Shown here: in pieces, positions 1-6,500 of the stretch
Numbering within the stretch: position 1 is the first letter of the stretch
How the letters are laid out: every line of letters starts with the position of its first letter
Assembly (NCBI GenBank): GCA_018677555.1
Contig: JAHHOT010000067.1
Location: 1-42,658, forward strand
Length of the DNA: 42,658 bases
Source of the DNA: Gammaproteobacteria bacterium
GTDB lineage: Bacteria > Pseudomonadota > Gammaproteobacteria > Steroidobacterales > Woeseiaceae
Reading direction: 5' to 3'
Program-made: the position numbers and the translations under genes
Notes under the pieces: generated by a model
What the model saw: only the letters and a program-made list of their open reading frames with translations
Told to the model about the DNA's origin: nothing
Databases searched by the model: none

Positions 1-528
1 CTGCATGCCCTCGCGCTGCAGCTCGCCGCCGAAGCCGTTGCTGGCCGCAATTCGTAACTGATGAATTAATCGCTGTTCACGAAAGAAGGCGATCCAGTCA
101 TCGCTCCATGCGTTCGGTTGCGGCGTCAGCCCTATCGTGTTGTCGCGATGCCAGCCGTGGCGCTCGGCCCGGGTACGATGCATCTTCGCGAGCTGCCGGC
201 CCAGCACTTCCTCCATGTCCCTGGTCGCACGTGCGAACTGCAGCCATTCCATCGCGATGTACGAAGTGGTGCCGGCTATACCGCAGGCGATAACCTGCGG
301 CACCCGCACTGCGTTGGCACCCGCAAGCGCGCGCAGCCCGTCGGCCTCGGCGCTGAACATATCGATGCGGCTCGCATCGGAGGTCTTAAGGAAAACCCGG
401 CCGGCCGACGTTGCGAGTCGCCAGGCTGCGTTGATGTCGCCGCCAGCGACAGGTTCCGGCCGATTGCCCGCATCGACGACGATGCCGTGTTGTAACAAGT
501 CCTGAGAGAGAGCGCGCCAGTCAGGCAC
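1..528 (-). CDS. Fructosamine kinase family protein (C-terminus cut by window edge)
   Basis: The last gene of a minus-strand group; only the first 176 codons are in the window. The translation has the N-terminal lobe of the fructosamine/ketosamine-3-kinase (YniA-like) family: a GGDINAAW segment near residue 25, a VFLKT lysine region, the AMEW hinge, a short LAKMHR helix, and the family-typical stretch LTPQPNAWSDDWIAFFREQRL (broken: LTPQPN, then DDWIAFF, then EQRL). Known members phosphorylate sugar amines on glycated proteins and so trigger deglycation; bacterial substrates are mostly unproven. The start is taken as GTG at 528, 12 bases after the TAG of the upstream exonuclease and in the same frame; a CTG one codon earlier is possible. 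About 110-120 C-terminal residues, including the catalytic loop, lie outside the window, so activity cannot be judged. Confidence 0.85.
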   Translation of the reverse strand, partial: MPDWRALSQDLLQHGIVVDAGNRPEPVAGGDINAAWRLATSAGRVFLKTSDASRIDMFSAEADGLRALAGANAVRVPQVIACGIAGTTSYIAMEWLQFARATRDMEEVLGRQLAKMHRTRAERHGWHRDNTIGLTPQPNAWSDDWIAFFREQRLIHQLRIAASNGFGGELQREGMQ

Positions 529-540
529 CAGCCCGGTCCG

Positions 541-1419
541 CTACCGCAGGTCCGAAACCCGCTGCGCCTGCCGACGCAGCGCCTCGCCGATACCGGCCTC
601 GTCGAACAGCGCGTGAATGGCGCCGAGGTCCGGTGCGCCGGGGCGCAAGTCGCCCTTGTCCAAGGGTGCATCGCAGGCAATGCCCGTGAGTTGGCGCGCA
701 AGCATCGCGTCATTCTTGTGATTGATCAGCTTGTTGCCCAGCGTTTTTGCACCACGGACATTGACCTCGTGTATGGAATCGAGGTTTGCGTAGATATCGT
801 CGAGCGATCCGAAATGTTCCAGCAGCGCCATGGCGGTTTTCTTTCCCACGCCGGGCACACCCTTGATGTTGTCGACACTGTCACCCGCCAGGGCGAGAAA
901 ATCGGCAATCTGTTCCGGCCACACGCCGAACGAGTCGGGAATTTGCTCGTATTTCAGTTTTCCCTTGCCCGCAAAGTCCCAGAACACGTCCTTCTTTGAA
1001 ACGAGCTGTGCGAGGTCCTTGTCGCGCGTCACGATTGTCGAGGGAATGCCGGCCCTGCGCCCGCGCTCGACCAGGGTTCCGATGAGATCGTCGGCTTCGT
1101 ACTCCGGGTGCGAGCCGAGCGTGAGACCCAGTGCTTTGGTGTAACGGCGGCACTGCTCGAACTGTCGCTTGAGTTCCGGTGGCGCCGGTTCGCGGTTGGC
1201 CTTGTACTCGGGATAGATCGTGGTGCGGAAGGAGCTTGTCAGGCTCTCGTCAAACAGGACCGCGATGTATTCCGGCTTGACCTGCTCCATGAAGTCGCCG
1301 ATGAATCGGCAGTAGCCATAAAGTGCGTTGATGGGATTGCCGTCATCGTCGACCATGTCATCGGGCATCGAGTAATACGCCCGGAAAACATAAACGCTTG
1401 CGTCAATCAGGTATTGCAT
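541..1419 (-). CDS. Stand-alone 5'-3' exonuclease (PolA N-terminal domain / FEN-like)
   Basis: A 292-residue protein with the full fold of the 5'-3' exonuclease domain found at the N-terminus of DNA polymerase I, but with no polymerase attached. Metal-binding acidic residues are visible in YLIDAS at the start, in FDESLTSSFR near residue 57, in EYEADDLIGTL near 105-115 and in VTRDKDLAQLV near 130. The helix-hairpin-helix DNA-binding element GVPGVGKKTAMALLEHFGS follows near residue 190. The family cuts 5' flaps and degrades 5' ends in repair and Okazaki-fragment processing. It is like Xni/ExoIX in being separate from polA, but longer and with all the acidic clusters retained, so I give no symbol. 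The ATG lies inside the end of the HNH gene (13-bp overlap), which implies coupled translation; the kinase-like gene follows 12 bp later. Confidence 0.9.
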   Translation of the reverse strand: MQYLIDASVYVFRAYYSMPDDMVDDDGNPINALYGYCRFIGDFMEQVKPEYIAVLFDESLTSSFRTTIYPEYKANREPAPPELKRQFEQCRRYTKALGLTLGSHPEYEADDLIGTLVERGRRAGIPSTIVTRDKDLAQLVSKKDVFWDFAGKGKLKYEQIPDSFGVWPEQIADFLALAGDSVDNIKGVPGVGKKTAMALLEHFGSLDDIYANLDSIHEVNVRGAKTLGNKLINHKNDAMLARQLTGIACDAPLDKGDLRPGAPDLGAIHALFDEAGIGEALRRQAQRVSDLR

Positions 1420-2078
1420 ATCCCCTGCATGTTAGCGCCATCGTCGAGAACTTCCACTCCTTCGGACAAGTGATCGCTCAAGCGCGCATGCAGCGGACTC
1501 GATCGGGGGATATGCGCCAGCAGGTACTTCATCTGGTCGGCAAGAACGCGCCTGCCTTTCAGGTATATGTATTCGGCATAGGTCGGTGTGAACGGGATGG
1601 CGATGAGCTGCATCGCTGCCTGCTCCGGCGTGCGGCCACCTTTGTGGTTGTTGCAGCGCCGGCACGCCGTTGCGACGTTGTTCCACACGTCGCGGCCGCC
1701 CTGCGACAGCGGCGTGATGTGGTCGCGCGTCAGGTCGCGGGTCGGGAATCGCATTGCGCAGTAAAGACACAGGTTGGCGTCGCGCTTGAACAGTGTGCGG
1801 TTGTTCAGTGGCGGCACGTAGCGATCACGCACGAACGCCAGGCCCTGGCTGGTGCCGCGCGTGGCGATGATGGAACTCACGTCGATCATGCTGCGCTTGC
1901 CGGTCAGTGCGCAATGACCACCGAAAACCGTGTAGAGGCGGGTTCCGCAGGCGTAAGCAACCTGCTCCGAGTGATACAGCCGAACCGCCTCCCGGTAGTC
2001 GATCCACTCGAGCGGCATTCCGGCAACATCGGTTCTCAGAACCTGTTGCGCCAAATCTGAGGCGGTACCGTATAGCAT
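1407..2078 (-). CDS. HNH endonuclease family protein
   Basis: A 223-residue protein with a C-terminal HNH nuclease domain. It shows a zinc-type CLYC knuckle at residues 104-107, the DHITPLSQGG core with its catalytic His near residue 120, the conserved Asn of VWNNV, and a second knuckle CRRCNNHKGG. The N-terminal 90 residues (LEWIDYREAVRLYHS and following) are typical of a widespread bacterial HNH family of unknown role; they carry no restriction-enzyme recognition domain that I can see. HNH domains make metal-dependent DNA cuts, but whether this protein acts in repair or defence is open. It is the first gene of a three-gene minus-strand group and overlaps the exonuclease start by 13 bp, so a joint DNA-processing role is a reasonable inference. 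The upstream region carries two palindromes. Confidence 0.85.
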   Translation of the reverse strand: MLYGTASDLAQQVLRTDVAGMPLEWIDYREAVRLYHSEQVAYACGTRLYTVFGGHCALTGKRSMIDVSSIIATRGTSQGLAFVRDRYVPPLNNRTLFKRDANLCLYCAMRFPTRDLTRDHITPLSQGGRDVWNNVATACRRCNNHKGGRTPEQAAMQLIAIPFTPTYAEYIYLKGRRVLADQMKYLLAHIPRSSPLHARLSDHLSEGVEVLDDGANMQGICNT

Positions 2079-2134
2079 GCTTTATTCCACTCCTCACGTT
2101 CGTTTATTGCAGAACTTTGTTGAAAAATCAATTC

Positions 2135-2176
2135 CATAGCGTGACCTGCTATGAGCATTGTTCACGCAAAGCGTGA
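2135..2176. promoter_or_regulatory. Two palindromes sharing AGCGTGAC upstream of the HNH gene
   Basis: CATAGC (2135-2140) is repeated inverted as GCTATG at 2148-2153, and TCACGC (2162-2167) as GCGTGA at 2171-2176 around an AAA loop. The octamer AGCGTGAC occurs at 2138-2145 and again at 2170-2177, 32 bp apart, close to three helical turns. This resembles a paired operator. It sits about 60-100 bp upstream of the HNH start on the minus strand, where a weak TTGATT/CAATAA promoter could lie. The second palindrome alone could also be a small RNA hairpin. The function is inferred only. Confidence 0.35.
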
Positions 2177-2216
2177 CGAATGTGTGAAATGGCCCGGCGC
2201 CGTTGATTTATCGACG

Positions 2217-2247
2217 AAAAACCCGGCCAGTGCGGAACGCGGCCGGG
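2217..2247 (-). terminator. Rho-independent terminator of the sigma/DUF3106 operon
   Basis: Read on the minus strand, CCCGGCC (2247-2241) pairs with GGCCGGG (2228-2222) across a 12-base loop and is followed at once by five T residues (2221-2217). It lies about 60 bp after the DUF3106 stop codon and closes the four-gene minus-strand operon. Confidence 0.75.
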
Positions 2248-2306
2248 CCGCCGCGATAGCGGTGTCGGCGGCGCGAATGGTTATGGAAAAAGGCGGAATA
2301 AAGCAA

Positions 2307-2819
2307 TCAGTTGCGGTCGTTACCCCGTGGCCGGCGTTGATCGCTGCGGCGCCGCAGCCGATCGCGCAGCGCGCGTCGCTGTTGCGGGGTCATGCGCTTG
2401 AAGCGGTCACGCAGCATTTGCCGCTGTTCCGGCGACATCTGGCGAAAACGCCGGTAATTATCACGAATGCGCGCCTGCTGGTCGGGCGACAGGTCGCGGA
2501 ACTGCTGATATCGCTGCCGTATGGTCGAACGCTGCTCGTCGCTCAACCCCTGCCACGTCTCGAAACGCGTGCGCGCAGCGGCGCGATCCTGCTGGTCCAT
2601 GTTGAGCCAGCGCTCCGCGCCAGTCGCGAGATGTTGCTGACGTTCAACGTCGAGCGAATCCCAGCTGTCCTGGTACGGGGTCAGCACCTGCTGCTGTTCC
2701 GCGCTCAGGCTGTCCCAGCTGAGCGCGGGTTCCTGTGCCAGCGCGACGCCCGAAAAAAGCAGCATCGCGAGCAAAAGCAGCATCGTCGGTTTTACGGTTG
2801 TAAGGGCGTTAGCTTTCAT
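2307..2819 (-). CDS. Exported DUF3106 protein
   Basis: A 170-residue exported protein. An N-terminal signal peptide (hydrophobic MLLLLAMLLFSGVALA ending near residue 28) is followed by repeated Q/R-rich helices of the type LSPDQQARIRDNYRRFRQM and MSPEQRQMLRDRFKRM (about residues 65-150), and a very basic tail. This is the DUF3106 pattern: a chain of short amphipathic repeats each starting with a (L/M)(S/T)P-x-Q motif, of unknown function. The repeats recall periplasmic helical sensors such as CpxP/Spy, but that is only a resemblance. The ATG at 2819 lies inside the end of the preceding small gene (11-bp overlap). It is the last gene of the sigma-factor operon, so it is probably a target or modulator of that regulator. 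A terminator follows. Confidence 0.8.
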   Translation of the reverse strand: MKANALTTVKPTMLLLLAMLLFSGVALAQEPALSWDSLSAEQQQVLTPYQDSWDSLDVERQQHLATGAERWLNMDQQDRAAARTRFETWQGLSDEQRSTIRQRYQQFRDLSPDQQARIRDNYRRFRQMSPEQRQMLRDRFKRMTPQQRRALRDRLRRRSDQRRPRGNDRN

Positions 2820-3069
2820 TGTGTTGCTCCGTCGATTCTTCACCGTCCGGTGCGGGATCGCTCCGCTTTTCCTCTTTGGCCATTTCCAGCACGCCGTCGT
2901 CCAGAACCAGCCAGTCTTCGTCAGATTCTTCCCAGCTGCCGAGATACTCCAGGAACGCCATGTCCGGCTGGTCGTCGTCTGCCGCGGCCGCGGGCCAGGT
3001 GCAGGCCAGGCAGCCAAACAGCAACGCCAGGCGCAGACCGCTCTCCTGATTTCGGTCGTTAGCCGACAT
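2809..3069 (-). CDS. Small acidic exported protein in the sigma-factor operon
   Basis: An 86-residue protein of no assigned family. It starts at ATG 3069, overlapping the end of the upstream gene by 11 bp, and its stop overlaps the DUF3106 start by 11 bp. A hydrophobic segment (LALLFGCLACTWPAAAA, residues 14-30) looks like a signal peptide; its Cys residues do not form a clear lipobox. The mature part is short and acidic: a FLEYLGSWEESDEDWLVLDD core followed by a charged, probably disordered tail. Small proteins with this FLEYLG-type core are commonly found between a DUF3619-like gene and a DUF3106 gene, and the fixed position suggests an envelope partner of one of them. The function is unknown. 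The same frame is open further upstream, but that part has the composition of a shadow of the DUF3619-like gene. Confidence 0.7.
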   Translation of the reverse strand: MSANDRNQESGLRLALLFGCLACTWPAAAADDDQPDMAFLEYLGSWEESDEDWLVLDDGVLEMAKEEKRSDPAPDGEESTEQHNES

Positions 3070-3460
3070 TGTCGTCCGCATCCACCGGTTCCGTCTCCAG
3101 GTCGATCCAGGCGTAAAACTCGAGGTCCTCCAGCATCTCGAAGCTGTCCTCCGCCATGAGTATCTCGAAGTCCGTTGCGCTTGACGGTGGCGCAATCGGA
3201 TCGTCTGGCACATTGCCTTTCCACAGCACGACAGCGACGACCGCGGCAGCGGCGACGCCCGCGGCAGGCACCCATTGTCCGGTGCGTATAGTGAGCGGGC
3301 CGCTCTTGTCCAGTTCGGCAAGCGCCGCCTGGCGGCCGCGGTTGAGCCGCGACTGCGTATTCGCGTCGAGCTCGTCCACGCTTTGTTCGAACAATGCGCG
3401 TGCGCGCTTCGCGAAAGCTTCGTCGTCAGGCGTTGCGATTGGCTCGTCGTGTTTCCTCAT
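3059..3460 (-). CDS. DUF3619-like membrane protein, putative anti-sigma factor
   Basis: A 133-residue protein. The N-terminal half is a charged cytoplasmic-type domain with the motif FEQSVDELDANTQSRLNRGR (residues about 24-43), which resembles DUF3619 proteins. A single transmembrane helix follows (AAGVAAAAVVAVVLW, about residues 66-82), then an acidic C-terminal stretch with LEDLEFYAWID. The start ATG at 3460 forms an ATGA overlap with the stop of the sigma-factor gene, so the two are translationally coupled. A one-helix protein made directly from the next cistron after a sigma factor is the usual layout of a sigma/anti-sigma pair, but no zinc-binding anti-sigma motif is present, so the role is inference from position. 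Confidence 0.75.
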   Translation of the reverse strand: MRKHDEPIATPDDEAFAKRARALFEQSVDELDANTQSRLNRGRQAALAELDKSGPLTIRTGQWVPAAGVAAAAVVAVVLWKGNVPDDPIAPPSSATDFEILMAEDSFEMLEDLEFYAWIDLETEPVDADDNVG

Positions 3461-4065
3461 TGCCAATGCTCTCCAAGTGTTGCGCGCAGTGAATGCACTG
3501 CACGAGAGTAATGGGTTTTGACGCTGCCCTCGCTGCACCCCATCGCAGAAGCGGTTCCCGCAACGTCAAGACCCTCGAAAGTTCGCAGCATGAATGCCTC
3601 TCGCTGCCGTGCCGGAAGTTCGGTGATGGCCGACTCCAGCGATTGCATCGCCTCGCGCGACTGCAACTGCTCGTCCGGCGTGCGCCCTGCCGGATCCGGC
3701 GCAGCGGCAATCGGATCGAAATCGCTATCCTTGTCCGTGGAGCGACCGAACCACACCATGACGCGGTTTCTGACCGTCTGCCTGCGGTGCCAGTCGCGCA
3801 CGCCGTTCTGCAAAATGCGGTAAAACAACGGCGTCCATTCATCCGGCGAGCGGTCGGCATATTTGCGCGCCAGCTTGATCATTGAATCCTGCACGAGATC
3901 CATGGCCTCGTCGCGATCGCGGATCGAAATCTCTGCGATTCGTAGCGCGCGCTTTTCCACCTCCGCCAAAAACCGGTTGAGTTCCTGTTCGCGTCGCAGC
4001 GTCCTGACTCCCGCATGATCTTCGCGGGTGCAAGATACCGCATATCCCGTTGCGCAGGCGGTCAT
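3457..4065 (-). CDS. RNA polymerase sigma factor, ECF/sigma-70 type
   Basis: A 202-residue sigma factor. Region 2 covers about residues 30-95 (RDRDEAMDLVQDSMIKLARKY, then PLFYRILQNGVRDWHRRQ; both shortened here), and region 4 covers about 135-195 (LPARQREAFMLRTFEGLDV, then CSEGSVKTHYSRAV). Between them is an insertion of about 35 residues rich in Asp and Pro. It would direct RNA polymerase to a small set of promoters. The ATG at 4065 is preceded by an AGGGGCGG ribosome-binding site 3 bases away. The gene heads an operon with a DUF3619-like membrane protein, a small exported protein and a DUF3106 protein, all overlapping, which suggests an envelope-linked regulon of unknown signal. It is divergent from priA. 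Confidence 0.9.
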   Translation of the reverse strand: MTACATGYAVSCTREDHAGVRTLRREQELNRFLAEVEKRALRIAEISIRDRDEAMDLVQDSMIKLARKYADRSPDEWTPLFYRILQNGVRDWHRRQTVRNRVMVWFGRSTDKDSDFDPIAAAPDPAGRTPDEQLQSREAMQSLESAITELPARQREAFMLRTFEGLDVAGTASAMGCSEGSVKTHYSRAVHSLRATLGEHWQ

Positions 4066-4163
4066 TTTCCGCCCCTGCTGATGTTTTCGACCAGGAGGTC
4101 CATCTCTGTCGTATCCTTCCTGTTCAGGTCTTCCGATACGGATATAACGGTTGGGCAGGTCAT
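4062..4163 (-). CDS. Possible 33-codon leader ORF before the sigma factor
   Basis: A short reading frame (begins MTCPTVISVS, ends ENISRGGK) whose TGA overlaps the ATG of the sigma-factor gene in an ATGA arrangement. An internal ATG 13 codons before the end has an AAGGA ten bases upstream. The coupled ending is the only argument for it; no family is recognised and no strong ribosome-binding site precedes the first ATG. It may be a leader peptide controlling the sigma gene or chance. Confidence 0.25.
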   Translation of the reverse strand: MTCPTVISVSEDLNRKDTTEMDLLVENISRGGK

Positions 4164-4243
4164 CGGTTGACGCCAGACTGCGACAAATATCCAGCTTATG
4201 TTAAATAGTTGTCCTGCCGTGCGATTGCGGCGGATCTTTCCAA

Positions 4244-6460
4244 GTGGCTGAAAATAATAAACAAAACCAGAACGTGCTCGAGGTTGCGATAGACGCACCC
4301 CTGTCGCGGCTGTTCGACTACCTGCCGCCGGCAACGGCCGGCGCGGTGCTGCCCGGATGCCGCGTCCAGGTGCCGTTCGGCCGCCGCAGCGTGACGGGCA
4401 TGGTCATGGGCGCGGCCTCGCACAGCGAGCTGCCGCGCGAAAAGCTGCGGCGCGTCCAGGCCGTGCTCGACGACGTGCCGTTGCTGTTCGACGCGGACCT
4501 GAAGCTCATTCGTTTTGTCGCCGACTACTACCATCACCCGATTGGCGAGGTCGTGGCGGCCGCTCTCCCGGCACCGTTACGCAAGGGCAGGCCGCTGTAC
4601 CCGGTTTTGCAGCAGATTACGGTTACGGACGACGGCGAGCGCTGCGACGCGAGCACGATCGGCCGTCGCGCGCCAAAACAGGCCGAGCTCCTGCAATTGC
4701 TGCAGGATGCCGGATCGATCCCGGCAACTGAGCTGGACGAACAGATGCCCGGGTGGCGCAGGGTCTTGCCAGGCCTCGCGGGGAAAGGGTTTGCCACTAT
4801 CCGCGAACTGCAGGAAACGGATGCAAGCCCGGACGAGCCCTGCGAGCGAGTCGCAGGACCATCACTCAACGACGAGCAGCGCAGCGCGGTCGATTCGATC
4901 CGGGCAGGCGAAGGTTTTTGCGTAAGCCTGCTGGACGGGGTCACCGGCAGTGGCAAGACGGAGGTGTACCTGCGAGTCATCGAACGGGTGCTGGAGGCCG
5001 GGCGACAGGTATTGCTGCTGGTTCCGGAGATCGGGCTGACACCGCAACTGGTCGTTCGGCTCGAACAGCGGCTCGGCATCACGCCGGCACTCCTGCATTC
5101 CGCGCTGGCGGACAATGCACGCCTCGACGCGTGGCGCCGGGCGCGTAACGGAAGCGCGCCGCTGATCGTCGGAACGCGTTCCGCTTTATTCGTGCCGCTG
5201 AAAAATCCCGGACTGATCATCGTCGACGAAGAACACGATGCCTCACTCAAGCAACAGGAAGGACTGCGTTATTCTGCGCGTGACCTGGCCGTCGTGCGCG
5301 GCAAGCACGAGGACATCCCGATCGTGCTCGGCTCTGCCACGCCTTCGCTGGAATCACTGCAACGTTGCCGCGACGGTGCCTATAGCCATTTGAGGCTGCC
5401 CCATCGTGCAGGCTCCGCCACGCCGCCCTTGTTACGCCTCGTTGATATCTCCGCCAGCAACCTGAATGACGGACTCAGCCAGACCGTGATCGATGCAATG
5501 CGCGAGGAGTTGCAGAGTGGTGGCCAGGTCCTGTTGTTCCTCAACCGGCGCGGCTATGCACCCACCCTCATTTGTACTGCCTGTGGCCAGATCGCAGAAT
5601 GCGAGCGTTGCGACGCCCGCATGACCGTGCATGCCGGCAGCGCGCAGCTTCGTTGCCATCACTGTGGCGCCATTCGTCCACTGGACAGTCAGTGCGTCAC
5701 CTGCGGCGGCGCGTGCCTGCCACTCGGGCACGGCACAGAGCGCCTCGAGGACGCCATTGCCGCACAGTTTCCGGGCTATGAGCTTGCGCGCATCGACAGT
5801 GACAGCACCCGCCTCAAGGGCACCATGACCCGGGCCCTGGCGCGCGCGACCGAAGGCCGCACGCAAATACTCGTGGGCACACAAATGTTGTCGAAGGGGC
5901 ACCACTTTCCGAAACTCTCGATGGTCGCGGTCGTCAACGCCGACCAGGGCCTGTTCAGCACCGACTTTCGCGGCGGCGAGCGACTCGCTCAGAGCCTGGT
6001 CCAGGTGGCGGGGCGCGCCGGTCGTGAGCGTCGCCAGGGACAGGTTATCGTGCAAACCGCGTTTCCGAAGCACCCGTTCTGGAACGAGCTGTTCAGCGGC
6101 GGGTACGAACGCGTCGCCGAAGCGGCCCTGGCGGAACGGCAAAAGACGGCATGGCCACCGTTTTCGAAGATCGCATTGTTGCGCGCAGCTGCGCACAAAC
6201 GCGATGACACGCATCGATTCTTGCAGGACGCACGACGCCATGCCGAGCGTGCCGGCGTTGCCGGTGTGCGTATTCTGGGGCCGGTCAGCGCACCGATGGA
6301 GCGGCTCGCAGGTCGTTACCGCGGCCAGCTGCTGATGCAAAGCGTCAACCGGCGTGAGCTACATGAGCTGTTGCGGCCACTTCGGGCAACCCTGGAGGGA
6401 ATGCCGAGCGCACGCAAAGTGCGCTGGTCGATTGACGTCGATCCAATTGAGCTTTTCTGA
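4244..6460 (+). CDS. priA: Primosomal protein N' (replication restart helicase)
   Basis: A 738-residue superfamily-2 helicase that reloads the replisome at stalled forks by recognising branched DNA and recruiting PriB/DnaT/DnaB. The N-terminal DNA-binding domain begins LEVAIDAPLSRLFDYLPP. Walker A is GVTGSGKTEVYLR (about residues 232-244), the DEAH-type box is VDEEHD, and helicase motif III is LGSATPSLES. The zinc-binding insert has eight Cys in CTACGQ, CERC, CHHC and CVTCGG (about residues 445-490). Helicase motifs V and VI end in QVAGRAGR. The start is GTG at 4244, since family homology begins within a dozen residues of it; another GTG ten codons later is possible. The protein is full length. 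It is followed 40 bp later by argS on the same strand and is divergent from the sigma-factor gene. Confidence 0.97.
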   Translation: MAENNKQNQNVLEVAIDAPLSRLFDYLPPATAGAVLPGCRVQVPFGRRSVTGMVMGAASHSELPREKLRRVQAVLDDVPLLFDADLKLIRFVADYYHHPIGEVVAAALPAPLRKGRPLYPVLQQITVTDDGERCDASTIGRRAPKQAELLQLLQDAGSIPATELDEQMPGWRRVLPGLAGKGFATIRELQETDASPDEPCERVAGPSLNDEQRSAVDSIRAGEGFCVSLLDGVTGSGKTEVYLRVIERVLEAGRQVLLLVPEIGLTPQLVVRLEQRLGITPALLHSALADNARLDAWRRARNGSAPLIVGTRSALFVPLKNPGLIIVDEEHDASLKQQEGLRYSARDLAVVRGKHEDIPIVLGSATPSLESLQRCRDGAYSHLRLPHRAGSATPPLLRLVDISASNLNDGLSQTVIDAMREELQSGGQVLLFLNRRGYAPTLICTACGQIAECERCDARMTVHAGSAQLRCHHCGAIRPLDSQCVTCGGACLPLGHGTERLEDAIAAQFPGYELARIDSDSTRLKGTMTRALARATEGRTQILVGTQMLSKGHHFPKLSMVAVVNADQGLFSTDFRGGERLAQSLVQVAGRAGRERRQGQVIVQTAFPKHPFWNELFSGGYERVAEAALAERQKTAWPPFSKIALLRAAAHKRDDTHRFLQDARRHAERAGVAGVRILGPVSAPMERLAGRYRGQLLMQSVNRRELHELLRPLRATLEGMPSARKVRWSIDVDPIELF

Positions 6461-6500
6461 TGCCACGCTAGAATGACCGTCTCTGACGCTTGAGCACCCC

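Noticed and set aside
2151-3062. A 303-codon plus-strand frame opposite the DUF3106 gene
   Set aside because: It covers three overlapping minus-strand genes whose products have signal peptides and coherent composition; the plus-strand product does not.
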